Assembly (NCBI RefSeq): GCF_022682495.2
Contig: NC_071398.1
Location: 14,452,934 to 14,516,933, forward strand
DNA length: 64,000 bases
From: Desmodus rotundus
Taxonomy: Eukaryota; Chordata; Mammalia; Chiroptera; Phyllostomidae
Reading direction: 5' to 3'
Notes under the pieces: model-generated
What the model saw: the letters and a program-made list of their open reading frames with translations, nothing else
The model's database searches: none
Told to the model about the DNA's origin: nothing
Program-made: the position numbers and the translations under genes
In this document: positions 8,641 through 21,440 of the stretch, piece after piece
How positions within the stretch are numbered: the first letter of the stretch is position 1
Layout: every line of letters starts with the position of its first letter

Positions 8641-9960
8641 TTTTATTTTTTAAGTATACTTTATTGATTATGCTATTACAGATGTCCCATTTTTTTCTCC
8701 CCTTTATTCCCTTCTGCGTTGCACCCAACCTCCCACCAGCATTCCCCCAACCCCCTTAGTTCATGTCTGTGGGTCATACATATCAGTTCTTTGGCTTCTC
8801 CATTTGCTATACTATTCTTAACCTCCCCCTGTCTATTTTGTTCCTACCATTTATGCCTCTTATTCCCTGTACCTTTTCCCCATCCTCTCCCATCCCCCGC
8901 CCTGCTGATAACCCTCCAGGTGATCTCCATTTCTCTGATTCTGTTCCCATTCTAGTCGTTTGCCTAGTTTGTTTTTGTTTTTGTTTTTTAGGTTCAGTTG
9001 TTGATAGTTGTAAGTTTGCTGTCATTTTACTGTTCGTATTTTTTATCTTTTCCTTAGATAAGTCCCTTTAACATTTCATATAATAAGGTCTTGGTGATGA
9101 TGAACTCCTTTAACTTTACCTTAACTGGGAAGCACTTTATCTGCCCTTCCATTCTAAATGATAGCTTGGCTGGACAAAGTCATCTTGGATGTAGGTCCTT
9201 GCCTTTCATGACTTTGAATACTTCTTTCCAGCCCCTTCTTGCCTGCAAGGTTTCTTTTGAGAAATGAGCTGATAGTTTTGTGGGAACTCTTTTGTAGGTA
9301 ACTGTCTCCTTTCCTCTTGCTGCTTGTAAGATTCTCTCATCTTTAATCTTGGGTAATGTAATTATGATGTGTCTTGATGTGTTCCAGGATCCTTGGGTCC
9401 AATTTCTTTGGGACTCTCTAGCTTCCTGGACTTCCTGGAAGTCTATTTCCTTTGTCAGATGGGAAAGTTTTCCTTGGTTGTTTTTTCAAATAAGCTTTCA
9501 ATTTCTTGCTCTTCCTCTTCTCCTTCTGGCACCCCTATTATTCAGATGTTGGGACATTTAAAGTTGTCCCAGAGGTTCCTAAGCCTCTCCTCAATTTTTT
9601 TTTTTTGAATTCTTGTTTCTTCATTCTGTTCTGCTTGAATGTTTATTTCTTCCTTCTGTTCCAAATCATAGACTTGAGTCCTGGTTTCCTTCCCTTCACT
9701 GTTGGTTCCCTGTATATTTTCTTTATTTCACTTTGCATAGCCTTCACTTCTTCCTCTATGTTGTGTCCATACTCAACCATTTCTGTGAGCATCCTGATTA
9801 CCAGCGTTTTGAACTCTGCATCTGATAGGTTGGCTATCTCTTCGTCACTTAGTTCTTTTTCTGGCGTTTTGATCTGTTATTTCACTTGGGCTGTATTTCT
9901 TTGTCTCGGCATACCTGTGAAAGAGCTTCGCAAACTGCAGAGAACTACCCACACAGAGGA
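8641..9960 (-). mobile_element. HAL1 (half-L1) retrotransposon, antisense
   Basis: The reverse complement matches the complete HAL1 copy at 50522-52640. The 3' section shares the segment that reads CTATACTATTCTTAACCTCC on the plus strand, and the middle gives L1 ORF1-like protein. The long plus-strand frame at 9506-10078 lies on the opposite strand to this decayed ORF1 region and is not a gene. Confidence 0.8.
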
Positions 9961-10159
9961 GGTGGGAGAGGATCCCTTGCCCCCACTGGCCTGCCTCCAT
10001 GCCCGAAAGGGCCACAATTACAGCCACTCCTTTGTGCCCAGAGATTGCTTGTGTGAGACCTGCAGAGACCTGGAATGAGGGCAGACAGGTATCTCGGCCA
10101 CCGGCAGCTGTCGGTGTGAGGCTGGGCTCTATCACACCCATTCCCAGTGCTATTCCAAT

Positions 10160-10285
10160 AACCGGGTGCATCAAAATTTCCTCGTACAACCATGAGATTC
10201 TCATTCGGAGGGTGTAGGGTGGGGCCTAGTAATCTATATTTTTGCAATGATTTCCCCCAGATTTTTTGATGCACGGCCAAGTTCA
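10160..10285. mobile_element. MER5A-like hAT fragment
   Basis: Partly palindromic: CGGGTGCATCAAAATTTCC at one end and TTTTTTGATGCACGGCCAAG at the other, with GAGATTCTCATTCGGAGG in the middle. This is the plan of the short MER5A DNA transposon. Confidence 0.65.
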
Positions 10286-10787
10286 GTAAGACTTGGATCA
10301 GATCTGCTTTCTGTCACTGCAGAGTAAGCCTCAGGGCGCCAGGGCACAGAACAATTCAGTTTTGATAAGGAAGGAGGGGAAGAAATGACCAGGGTTTTTC
10401 AGGGAGGGGCAACAGATGTGAGGCCTCAGCAGCGCTTGGCAACCAAGTGGGGCAAGATGAGAGCCTGTTAGAGGAAGAAGTGCCCATAGGCAGAGGGCAT
10501 GTGGCCTAGTTTGCATCTATTCCAAGAGGTAGCTATCATGTAGGTATGCCTGCAATCTGTGTGTGTGTGTTTGCATGTATAATATGTGAATATATGCTAA
10601 ATATGGATACATTGTAACCTAAGTCTAATTATACTCACATGCATATATACGTATACATATGGGCATGCATTTAACTCTTGTATTTCTACATGTTTGTAAA
10701 TGAGCTGTGCTCATATATACATATGTATGTATAAATTTGCATGTACATGTGAGTATTCTGTGAGTGTGTATATGAGTGAGAATGCAT

Positions 10788-11223
<436 letters not shown>

Positions 11224-11339
11224 TGATTCTGAAGGCCAAGCTCTTCCCCTGCTCGATGCAGGTGGGTGGGTAGCGTGGGGAGGATGAGAAGCCCAGGCTC
11301 AGACTTCCCTGCAGCCCCCCTTGGTTTTCTCATTCCTAG

Positions 11340-11459
11340 ATGCTGGCTTCCCTGTCTGCCTGTACGAGTTTGAGCGCCACGCTCCCACCGGCGTCATTGA
11401 GAAACTCCACACTGGCGGGGACAATATCCACTTCATCTTTGGATGTCCCTTGCCCGAAG
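11340..11459 (+). pseudogene. CES4A: CES4A remnant exon lacking the catalytic His
   Basis: TAG acceptor, GTGCTA donor. LYEFERHAPTGVIEKLHTGG is followed directly by DNIHFIFG. The family motif ADHGDE with the catalytic His is missing through a loss of about 12 bases. Confidence 0.87.
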
Positions 11460-11649
11460 GTGCTAACACCTCACCTGACACCCCCATGGGGTGTCTAGTC
11501 TCCCCACCTTTGTATTGGGACCCACCCCTCTATCTGGAATGTTCTCCCAAATGAAAGCCTCCTAGCATGGAGACAGTAACAGGAGGAGCAGGGTGGGATG
11601 TCAGCACCCCATGCCCTGCCCCAAATGCCACATCCCATTCTGCCCCCAG

Positions 11650-11722
11650 GACATTCCACAGATGGGGAGAGGGTACTGAGCCTCCGGATTATGAAATACT
11701 GGGCCAACTTTGCCCACACAGG
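11650..11722 (+). pseudogene. CES4A: CES4A remnant exon with GC donor
   Basis: CAG acceptor; encodes HSTDGERVLSLRIMKYWANF and AHTG. The exon is followed by GCGAGT where a GT donor is expected. Confidence 0.85.
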
Positions 11723-12282
11723 GCGAGTCTGGCCCCCCAACACGTATGGACAGTCTTCCTGTCCACTGCTAGACCTGATGTCCCTTCTCCTTCAGCTTTC
11801 CCCAGTCACCAGGTCCTAAAGGTCCCTAGAGTGAGTCCCTCTCTTTGTCCCATTTCCAGAGTCTTCAGTTATTCAAGCATTCAAGTCATTTCCAACTCTC
11901 TGGTTTCTGCCCAGCCCAATACTGGAAGCCGGAATCCAGAGATATCGCTGACATGAGCACCACCCTCCACCAGCCTGTTCGCGATCTGAGCCCTTGGAGG
12001 AAGGGAGTGTTGCTGCCTGGTCCTTGTCGGGCTGAGCCTGGGTGCCACACTCAGGCAAGGAGAGCTACAGCGAAGTTGCCTGGGCTGCAAAACACTTGGC
12101 TTTTGTCATCATTGTCTCAAGTGCCCCCCTCAGGACATCCACACTCCATGTCCACTTGTCCATCGGTTTGGGTCTTGGTGCTGCTTCCAGACTTCTCACT
12201 CTCTGGCCTGTCCTGCAACTTGACCTCGGCATACTCTAGCTTGGCCCACAGGTGTTCTGTTCTGTTTTGTTTGGGGGTGGGG

Positions 12283-12770
12283 GTTGGTGGTAAAATATAC
12301 ATAACATAAACTAGATCGACTTAGCCATTTTAAGTGTCCAGTTCAGTGGCATTAAGTACATTCACGTTGTTGTGCAGTCAACATCACTATCTCCAGAACT
12401 TTTTCATCACCCCAAACTAAAACTCTGCATCCTTTAAACAGTAACTCCCCCTTCTCTCTTACCTCCAAATTCTCGTACCCACTACTCTACTTTCTCTCCT
12501 ATTAATTTGACTATTTAACTCACATACGTGGAATCATACAATATTTGTCCCTTTTTGCCTGGCTTATTTCGTTGGCATGTCATCAAGTTTCATCTATGTT
12601 GTGGTATGTGTCAGAATTTTACCCCTTTTTAAGGCTGAATAATATGCCGTTGTGTGGACATACTACAGTTGTTTATCCGTTCACCACATGTTGTTTATTC
12701 CATGTTGACGAATATTTGTGTTGCTTCCACCTTTTGGCTACTGTGAATAATGCCGTGAGCATTCATGTCG
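12283..12770 (-). repeat. Old L1 fragment
   Basis: Antisense old L1 3' segment: AAAATATACATAACATAAAC..., TTTAAGTGTCCAGTTCAGTGGC, and TTTTAAGGCTGAATAATATGCC. It lies just past the CES4A remnant and may hide or replace its last exon. Confidence 0.75.
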
Positions 12771-12825
12771 TGTCCCAGACACTTTATGTCCCAAACTGCA
12801 ATGCTGAGGAGGCTCTCTGTTCCTA

Positions 12826-12967
12826 GGTCTCCCTGAGTCTCTCAGACAACTGGAAGCTGCAGAGACCTGTGGAGTCAAGAGCACCCCATCCTTCATACCC
12901 CCGCATCTAAGCCCCCAAAGCAAAGGGATGGTTGGAGGAGAGGAAAAGCCCCTTTCTTCACAATAAA
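12826..12967 (+). other. Possible orphan terminal exon with AATAAA
   Basis: A pyrimidine tract and TTCCTAG acceptor at about 12814-12825 are followed by unique sequence and AATAAA at 12962-12967. It could be the 3' UTR of the dead CES4A, but I see no protein match, so this is a guess from position. Confidence 0.25.
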
Positions 12968-12979
12968 CCTGTCACATGG

Positions 12980-13090
12980 ATTTTATTACCCCTACTTTGT
13001 GGATGAAGAAACTGAGACAGAGACATGAAGATCTTGCTGAAGGTTGTGACCTCGTGGTGGCAGAGTGGGATTTTGACCCAGGCCTGTCTG
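12980..13090 (-). repeat. MIR fragment
   Basis: TTTGTGGATGAAGAAACTGAGACAGAGA fits the antisense MIR core. Diverged. Confidence 0.55.
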
Positions 13091-13899
13091 ACTCACCCTG
13101 CCACTTCCGTTCTGATCTGGTACAATCCCTGAGGAAGGGTGGCCCCCAGAGGAGGTGTGACAGCTCCACTCTCGGGGGAGGCAGAGCTGGCGGAGTACCC
13201 TACCCACCTCTAACCAGGGGACAGGCAACCAAATAGGCCCTCATCAGTGAAAGCCTGAGGGCTGGGAGGGAGATCCTCCAGGGGAGGTGGTCCAGCTGGG
13301 CTTGATTCACCCCCGTGCCTGCAGGGGGCATCCTGACCTGGAGGTCCAGAGGTCTGACTCTAAGCTGGTCCAGGCCTGCTTCTGAGGATCCCTCAGTTCT
13401 CCCCTCCAGGCTTTCCACATGTCTGGAGAAGAAGCCTTTTCCACCAGCCACTTGTCTAGAGGTTATCCTTTCCCCAATTCCGAGTTCAGCTGAGCAGGAG
13501 CCAGGGATCCGTCAGGGCCCGACCAGGCTGCAGCAAATGCCAGGATTAGAAAGGACTCTCAGGGCAACTCTGGGGCCTCTAGAAATTTGAGCCTGTAAGA
13601 CCTCGAGGGGGCAGACTGGATGGTGGGCTGGCCCCTGCCTTCCCCAGCTCCGGTTCCAGCTCGGGAAGGTTCCAGTCTTCCAGCGTGATCCTCCCCAGGC
13701 AGCATTGCTAGATGAGGTGGGAGGGTAGAGCTACCTACTGCCCTGTCTCCATCCTGTCTTCCTGCCTGTACTGGGGTTCCCCGACGGCCACCCAGAGTCC
13801 TAAAGCCCCGGCCAGGCCCCACCTCTTAGTGAATAGTTCTCAAGGATGGTTGGATCTTGGTGAAGCCCCCCGCCACACACACACCTTTGTGGTTCCCTC

Positions 13900-14480
13900 C
13901 CCTTCCCCCCCCCATTAACTCGGCTCCCCAGGGCCACCGCGAGGACGAAGTGTCCGCATGCAAAGGTGGCGTAGAAACAGCGCGTAAACATGCCTGTGGA
14001 GGGGCCCTGCGGCTCAGCTACTGCTGAGCTCAACTCCCCGCTCCGGAAGCAGTGCCCCTTCCTCTCCTCCAATACCCGCCAGCCCCCTGCTCCCACCCCA
14101 CCCCACCCCCCTTCCCGCAGCAATTACTGGCCAAGGCGGCTGGGAAAGGGCCAATTAGTGCGGGAGATGCCTCCCCTACGTAATGCCCCCTCTGACCGCT
14201 GCCTCCCGCCCCCAGGCTCCTGCCGCAGGCTCACCAGCCTCCCCCCCTGCCTGGCCGACAGCGCCGGCTGCCTGGGAGCCCCAGGGGATGCGCAGCCGCC
14301 TCCAGCCAACTGCGGTGTTGGATCCAGCTGCCTGGCGCAGGGCCAGAGCCCTGGCGGACGCGGGGGCGCCGCGAGCTGAAACGCCGAGGCTGAGTGGTGG
14401 GGGCAAGCCGGATGGGGGCCTCCCTCCCAGTGATGGCTTCTGCGCCTTCGACAGCCTGCGCCCTCTGGCACAGTGGGAGC
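13900..14480. promoter_or_regulatory. GC-rich block of unknown role
   Basis: A CpG-richer stretch with AT-core motifs typical of homeobox sites (GCAATTACT and CCAATTAGTG near 14120-14160) and TACGTAATG at 14177-14185. It lies about 11 kb upstream of CBFB in a zone without Ves SINEs. Frames on both strands stay open because of GC content, and none resembles a known protein. It may be an enhancer or a minor promoter. Confidence 0.3.
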
Positions 14481-15767
14481 AGGGCTGCCCCATTCTCAGG
14501 CAGGCTCTGACCAAGCCCTCGTATGGCCTCATGATCCCCCTGGCTTTGGGACCTGCAAGGCTAGACCTGAGCTGGCCATACCCAGAGTAGTTCCCTGCTG
14601 GTGGCCGTGGCAGGACCTGGCTTTAGAAACCTTCGGCTGTGAAGGATCAGCCCCCTGCTGCAGGGAGGTGGGCAGCAGGGTGGGTGGGCAGTACAGGGCC
14701 ACAGGTGCTCATCACTGATCAGAGAATGCATGGACTTCCTCCCCTGGGTCCATGTCCTGCGCAACCTGACTCGCCCACCTGTGGGCTCTGGGAGACCCAG
14801 AGGAATCAGGCCTGCCCTCCAGGAGCCCCAGACTACGCAGGCAGAGATTCCAGGGGCTTGGCTGGGACTTTGAGCTCAGAGAAGCTCTGAAGTCCAGGGA
14901 GGCATCAGGTAGAGGAGCGAGGGGCTGCCAGAGAGCATCAGGAGCACACACCACCACTTCAAGGTTTCCCCTTCCCCACTGGCCCCTTTTTCCAGCCCAG
15001 ACTGGACACTGGGGCCCTGTAGTGAGGAACAAGATGGGCCTATACCTAAGACACACTCTGGGTGAGGCTGAAGTTTCTAGAAGGACAGAAGCAGTCAGTT
15101 AGAAGGACCACAAATGGGGCTGACCAAAGAGATTTGTGGCACAATACTTCTTTTTCCCCCATCAATGCCACAAGGGGCTGGGTTAGAAGTGCCGAGGCCC
15201 CTGACAGGTCATGGGGCTGAGGGTGGCCTTTTTTTGGCACCCTTCCCTGCTCTCATCTCTTCTCTTTGAGGTCTGACCTTAGTAGGGAAGGGCTGGGGGC
15301 TTGCTGTGCACTGTAGAACCTCCCTCAGGCCCTGCTGGGTCAGACTTTCTGGGAAGGACAGGGGATCACTTCTCTAAAGGAGTGAGAATGCCCCTTTCCA
15401 TGTACCAAGGCCATTAACTGTGTGGAGAGGGAGAGAGAGTCTGCAGGAAATTGGGCTATGGGGACTGAGTGAGGAAGGAAGGCAAACACCACCTGAACCC
15501 TTCACGGAAGGAGGTGGAAGTGTATTAAAGCACAAGGAAAGGAACAGAGAGAGATGAGAGAGACAGTGGACCAATCTGCCAAGAAAGTTAGGGGGTGAGG
15601 AAGGAAACAGGAAGACACACAGCAAGACAGGCACGTGGACAGACAGACAGGGCAGAGTCGGGGGCTGTTCAGGCTGGATGAGGGCAGAGCCTGGGCACTC
15701 AGAAGGTGACAACATCTGGGCAGCAATGTTTCTCACCCCAGTTGCTTGACCACGGAGACCCCCTAAG

Positions 15768-15963
15768 CAGGGGTGTCCAGCCCACGGCCTGCGGGCCACA
15801 TGTGGCCCAGGATGGCTATGAATGTGGCCCAACACAAAATTGTAAATTTACTTAAAACATTATGAAATTTTTTTGTGATTATGTGTTGCAACGTATTTAA
15901 CACGTGGCCCCACGGCAACTCTTCCAGTGTGGCTCAGAGACGCCAAAAAGTTGGACACCCCTT
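15768..15963. mobile_element. Nonautonomous hAT-type DNA transposon
   Basis: Terminal inverted repeats CAGGGGTGTCCAGCC and TTGGACACCCCTTA enclose about 165 bases with GCGGGCCACATGTGGCCC. The flanks CCCCTAAG and GGCCTAAG look like an eroded 8-bp target duplication. Confidence 0.8.
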
Positions 15964-18900
15964 AGGGCCTAAGGGTTGATGGAAAGGGTCAACTGGAAAC
16001 CCTGTGGGAGCACAGAGGAGATGACCTACCTTGGGCTGTGGGGGGGAAACAGTGTCTGAAAGGACCAATAGGAAAGCATGGAGGGAGTGGAGGTGGGGAA
16101 GAGTCAGCCCTGTCTGCCAGAGGGTACAGCAGGAGCAGAGGCCTAGAGGCAGGAATTAGCCTGTCTTATCCGAGCAGCTCTGTGTCTGTATAGCCGACCA
16201 GGAAGTCTAAGAGAGGAGACTTCCTGAGAGGCCTGGGAGGGAGCTTGGACTCTACCCTGAGGCACTGGAGAGCCATGGGAGGGACAGGTCCTGGCCAGAT
16301 CTATCTTCCAGAAGGATCTTAGAGGTCACAGAGAACAGAGCGACTGGAGGAGAGAATACAAGTGGAGAGAACAGGGGAGGGTGGTACAGAGCAAGTAAGT
16401 TCATAAAGCAGATGGACAGGACTTGTTCACAATGAGGGGATGGGAGACAGAAGGCTCCTAGGTATCCTGTTGTTCCAAGGAGTGCTGGGCCAAGGCAGGA
16501 GGTGAGTGCTGACACTCCCCCACCAGTGTACGGCTCCTGGGCAATAGAATGGCTCCTGAGCACTCTGGTTCAGAGCTCTCCCAGCCAGCTCTCCTAGCTG
16601 GCCTAGGCTGGGAATTCATGTGACCCCTCCCCAGGGTTAGGGGGACCTCAGCCCCTACTCACTGGGACCAGGAAAAAGCCCGAGAAAGAGTCCAGTCAAG
16701 GTTAGGGGTGCAGGCAGGGCAGGTGTTGCTGGGGAACCCCCTGCAATCCCCATTCGTCTCCACAGAAAGCCAATCAAGACAGCACTCCAACCTCCCACCA
16801 CTGACCCTCTGTTATCACAATAATAGCTCCATGGCCACAAGGAATTGGATTTGTGCCTATTTGTCTGTGGAGCAAATCAGAAGGGGAGTCTGAAAGAACT
16901 CAGAGGCTGAGATCAGATGACCTCATGGAGCAGAGTTCAGCATGCCTCTTGTAGGCAGAATTTGGGAGCTGTGTGTTCCTGTCTGGGCCTGTCCTGGCCC
17001 TTGCCTCTCCAGTCCTGGTTCTTCTCAGCTGTGTGCTGGGAGCAATGCTGGTGGTGGGCCACTACTGCAGCCCAGGCTTCTCCATCCGTAGCCCAGGACT
17101 CGTGTTTACTCCCAGCCCCTTCAGCCACAGGCACCGTGGTAGAGCATGCCAGGGACCTCACCAAGGAGCTGCTGGGTGATCATTACGGATCTCCTACAGT
17201 GAAGGAGCAAGAACTCTTTTCAATGGGTAGCCTGAAGGTGGAAGAAAAGCCTTTCAGGAAATCTGCAGCAGTGGTGGGAATATTCATCAAAAGCTGGTAC
17301 GGGTGCCTCTGACTGATTCATGTCTCTTTCCTAAGGAGCAGCTCTTCTGGCCGAGGGGAAGGACTGGTAGCCTCCGAGGCCTTCCAGAGACCCCAGACCC
17401 AAGTCTCTAGACCTCTGACCCTGTTGCTGGGCCTTTCAGCATCTGCTGCAGGCGTTACCATCGATTTGTTGCTCTAGAATCATGCGATCCTGCATTGCTA
17501 AGAAAAGCTGCTCATGGGCAGGGCTCATGGGTTCCAATACAACTGTTCCTCTACTGTGTGATCTCCGACATTCAGCTGGCCTCTCTGATCCTCTCTGCCA
17601 TGTGAAATCCTGACATTGCTTAGCAGTAGGTAACTAACATATCTACAAAACTCAGCACATCTGGGAAAAGAATCATTTTCCCAAGAGTGAGGATGCAATC
17701 ATGCCCAATCAAACCTCGGTAGTGGAGTCTAATGAGAAAAGCAAGGAAACCACCCAGGTATGGAACCCACTATCCTGGGTGGCACATGCCTCCCTCTCAG
17801 CACCCAAGTATGGCAGGCAGAAGAGCTGTTGCAGCATACACCTCCAGGGGGCACCACTTACCTGGTTTACAGAGTGAACAGGCACCCTAGAAGTAACCTG
17901 AACTCCATTACCTGCCGCCTCACCACCTACACACACTCACACTTTATACTACACGTGCCTCAGAGAAGGCTCTGTTTGGGTGATTGCTCAGTCGCCATCT
18001 AACCCAAAACATCCGCATTGGTCAGTCTTCGCAACCCAATGTGTTCTATCCAGCCTATCCATGGCATCTCTGTGTCCATCTCAATCTCCAACACTACCTA
18101 AGTTGCAAGGCATGCTGGGAGCTCCCCTTGCGCAGAAGGGAGCAAGATGAAATTAGCATAAGGTGAGGCTAGGATGGCTGGGGGCGGGGGCCAGGGGGAG
18201 GATAGGAATGGAAAAAAAAAAAAGGTGAGGCTAGGAAAGCTACCAAGACAACAGGGTGCCTTTGAGGAGGTTGGGTTCAGTGTCTAGGGCAGGCATTGGT
18301 GAGGGGATATTGTGGACCAATCATTTTGCCCAGTACAGTGGAGAAAGGCTTCTCAGAAGACTCTGGACCCACATTTATTGAAAGAATACGAATTTGCCTG
18401 TCTGAGAAAGAAGAAAGAAGCAAACTAGACAGAGGAAGTTAGCCAAGGCTGAAGCTGAACTCCTTGCCCATTCGCTCAGAAGTATCATCTAGAGGAAGAG
18501 AGTTAGTGTTTGCTTTATTAACTTGTGTACCTAGAGGTAAGGCAGGCTGGTGAGGTTGCCGTGAGCTAGTAATTCTGACTGCCGATTTACAAGGCAATAT
18601 TACAGCACAAGGGGAAAGCTGGCCTGCCAGGATGGTTTAGAGCTTAGGAAATGTGGGAAAGAATCCAAGAACAAAGCAGAGTGTCAAGGCACCATCAGCA
18701 GGGAGACAAAAGGAGAGAAGGTAAAAGCGGATGCATTTGGATTCAAGAGTCAATAACGAGCCAGAAGTGAGCGTTGAATTATTCAACGTTCCTTTATTGA
18801 TCCATTGATATCTACCTGCAGGTCTTGGTTTATTCTTGGTTGGCATTTCCTGTGTCTGAGATGCTGAGAAGAGAAATGTGAGGAGGAAGAAACTGATTTT

Positions 18901-19859
18901 TAAGACTCGAGGGAGAAATCTGGCAACAGGTATCAGGAACCTTTAAAAGCTCATATTTTTGACATAGTGGTTCTACTATCCACAACTTTGAAGAAAAAGC
19001 TTTAAGACCCACGATGTTCACAGAAGCCTATTTTATAACACTGAATAATAGCAAGCAACCAAAATAAATGCCCAACAATAGGTGATTGGCCAAGGTGCCA
19101 TTAGGAGTTTTATATGATTGCATGAGAAAATATTTATGCCATAGGGTTAGAATAATACAGCATTCAAAACTGTACCTATAGTTTGTCATAACTGTATGAA
19201 GAACTGTGGATGGAAGGAGGCCAAAGAAAACATACTGAAATGCTGAAATGTTAGCAATGATTGTTTTGAGGTGATGGGACTCTTTTTTTTCCTTCATTTC
19301 CAAAATTGTCTACCAAGTTTTAAATAATTAGAACAATTTAAGAGACACTCTTATGGAGGCTGCACAGTAGTAAGATAAACAAATTAGTGGGGAGCCAATA
19401 CTCCCAGAACCTGGGGTGTCACAGTGTCCTAGGTGGGCTGACCATCTCCCTGGCACATCACATGGCCTCAAATGATAGAATGAGGGGATGCTGTTGGGCA
19501 GTCATTCTGTGTAGGACAATCAAAGACCCTTGGACTCGTATTTAAAGAAAAAGTATGAGTTTTCCCTGCAAAGAAGCAGGAAAAATCACGCTAGACAGGG
19601 AGAGTAGTAAAAGCGAAGGCCCTGAGGCACGTGGGAAATGCAAGCAGGCCAGGATGGCTGGATTGCAGGGTGCCGTGGGGAGACCTGGAGGGGGTTGGGA
19701 TTAGAAAGGAAAGTAATGATTATCAGGAGGTCGTGAATATGCAGCTGAGGGCCTTTGCCTTTCTGCCACAGGCAAATGGGAGACTTGAGGGAGGGGCTTA
19801 GGCAGAAGAACAGTGTGGTTAGAGCTCACCGCTGTCATTCTTTAGTCCCCTAGTCTAGT
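15964..19859. other. Intergenic, old low-identity repeats
   Basis: No exon recognised. Several segments (for example 16020-16400 and 18530-18720) look like very old interspersed repeats with GGAAAGCATGGAGGG or AGGCAGGCTGG patterns, but I cannot name them with confidence. Confidence 0.4.
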
Positions 19860-20043
19860 CCAAGGGTCCCCGATCTCCCCGGGCCATGGACTGGTGCTGA
19901 TCCAGGCCTGTTAGTAGCCAGGCTACACAACAGGAAGTGAGCTTGAATGTAATGTGCTTGAATCATCCCCCCTCGCCCTGGTCCATAGAAAAATTGTCTT
20001 CCAGGAAACCAGTCTTTGGTGCCAAAAAGGTCAGTGACTACTG
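19860..20043. mobile_element. Nonautonomous DNA transposon (hAT-like)
   Basis: Starts CCAAGGGTCCCCGATCTCCC and ends GGTGCCAAAAAGGTCAGTGA, with GGCCATGGACTGGTGCTG and TGGTCCATAGAAAAATTGTC between. This matches a common short mammalian transposon with a GGGTCCCC.../...GGGGACC end. Confidence 0.65.
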
Positions 20044-21184
20044 GTCTAGTCTGTTTCCTATCACCCACTAGAAACTTGGAGAGCTGGGAAGAGGAAGGAG
20101 TGCAGCCCAAAGCAGCCCTCAAAGGTGGTCAGCCACAACTCCTGACCCCAGCCTCGCCCTCTTCCCACCACACCAGGCTCAGTCCCCTTCCCCAGGCACC
20201 CAGACAAATCTCTCGCCTCCCATGACAAAGAGGCTCATTTGGAGCCTGGGCAAGATTTGCAAACGTCAAACTTGTAATTACAAGGATGAAATCATCTGGT
20301 TCCTTTTAAGCAAACGGGTTTATTGATCCCAACGCTGAAGAAATGCTATTCTGGGGAAACTTGCTCCTCTCCGCTTCCCTCTCCCTCTGGAACGACTGAG
20401 CTAGTGGGGGAGAGTGGCAGGGGAGCTGAGAAGGGGGGAGAACGAACCTCCTGGTAGGGGAGATTCTTAGGGGCCTAAGGGTGAATTTTATGGTATGTAA
20501 ATTATACCTCAAAAAAGAATTCTTTAGGGCTCAGGAAACAGCCTCATTCAGACAGATGACACCCTCATCCTGGACTTAGGCCCATCTCTACCCAGAAACT
20601 AGAAGCTGGATAGAGCTAGGGCATTAGGCACTGTGCCAGCCACTAATTTCCCTTCTCTCCCACCCCCTTCAAGTCTCATTTGTGGCTTCAGATCCTATTT
20701 CAACTTCTAGATGGTACAATATTTCCTCAGTAACTGAAGGGAAATGGTTTCCTTAGAAAAAATGCACCAGAGTCTCAGGGACCTAGGAGGACCTCACTCC
20801 CGTTTCAAGGAGAGGAAGATGTAGGTGGCTGCTGGCACCAGACTGGGATAAAGCCAATCTTTCTACTGGACTTGGGGAGGCAGGAAGTCTAGGCCTTGAC
20901 CTTCCAAGTAAACGAAGGACAAACAGTTGGGCTCGGGGACAGGAATGCACAGCCATCAAGGGCAAGGGCCACATCCTGCCACAAGGTCCACAATAAGACC
21001 CCTTCATGCAACCTGTTTGGGACCCTTTGGGAGCGTGTTTGGGTGCCCCAGGAGGAATGACCCCAGCCGCAGCTCTGCATGAGCTCACAGTGCAGTTAGG
21101 GAGAAAGGCAGGACCCTTGACATCTTCACCAGCAGAGGCCTTAGAGTGGGACGGTTAAGAACATGACCCTGGGATCTCGAGCCC

Positions 21185-21440
21185 CCCTGAGCGTCAGTTT
21201 CTTCATTGAAGAGTAGGGTCAATAACATCAAACTTGCAAGGTTACGGGCGAGGAGTGAACGAAGACGATATACTTCCACACTTAGCCATTCTGTTATCTC
21301 TGATCGGTCAGGGTCTTGTCACTGTCCGATGGTCACTTATTTACCCTTTCAGAGTCTCTATTTTGTCACTTGTCAAATGGGGACAAGAAGACCTGTTTTA
21401 GAAGGTGGTTGTGTGAATGAACTGAAATAAGGGACATGAA
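21185..21440 (+). repeat. MIR-like fragments
   Basis: GCGTCAGTTTCTTCATTGAAGAGTAGGG and AGAGTCTCTATTTTGTCACTTGTCAAATGGGG each resemble the sense MIR core (CTCAGTTTCCTCATCTGTAAAATGGGG). They are two pieces in one zone. Confidence 0.5.

Noticed and set aside
9506..10078. 190-codon plus-strand frame
   Set aside because: It lies on the opposite strand to a HAL1 ORF1 region and is repeat-derived.
13800..14590. Frames suggesting a small membrane protein (CFYATFACGHFVLAVAL) or a Pro-rich protein
   Set aside because: No recognised family, no splice or start context that stands out, and both strands are open because of GC content.
16917..17312. 131-codon plus-strand frame upstream of CBFB
   Set aside because: No family match, no matching exon structure, and overlapping frames on the other strand.
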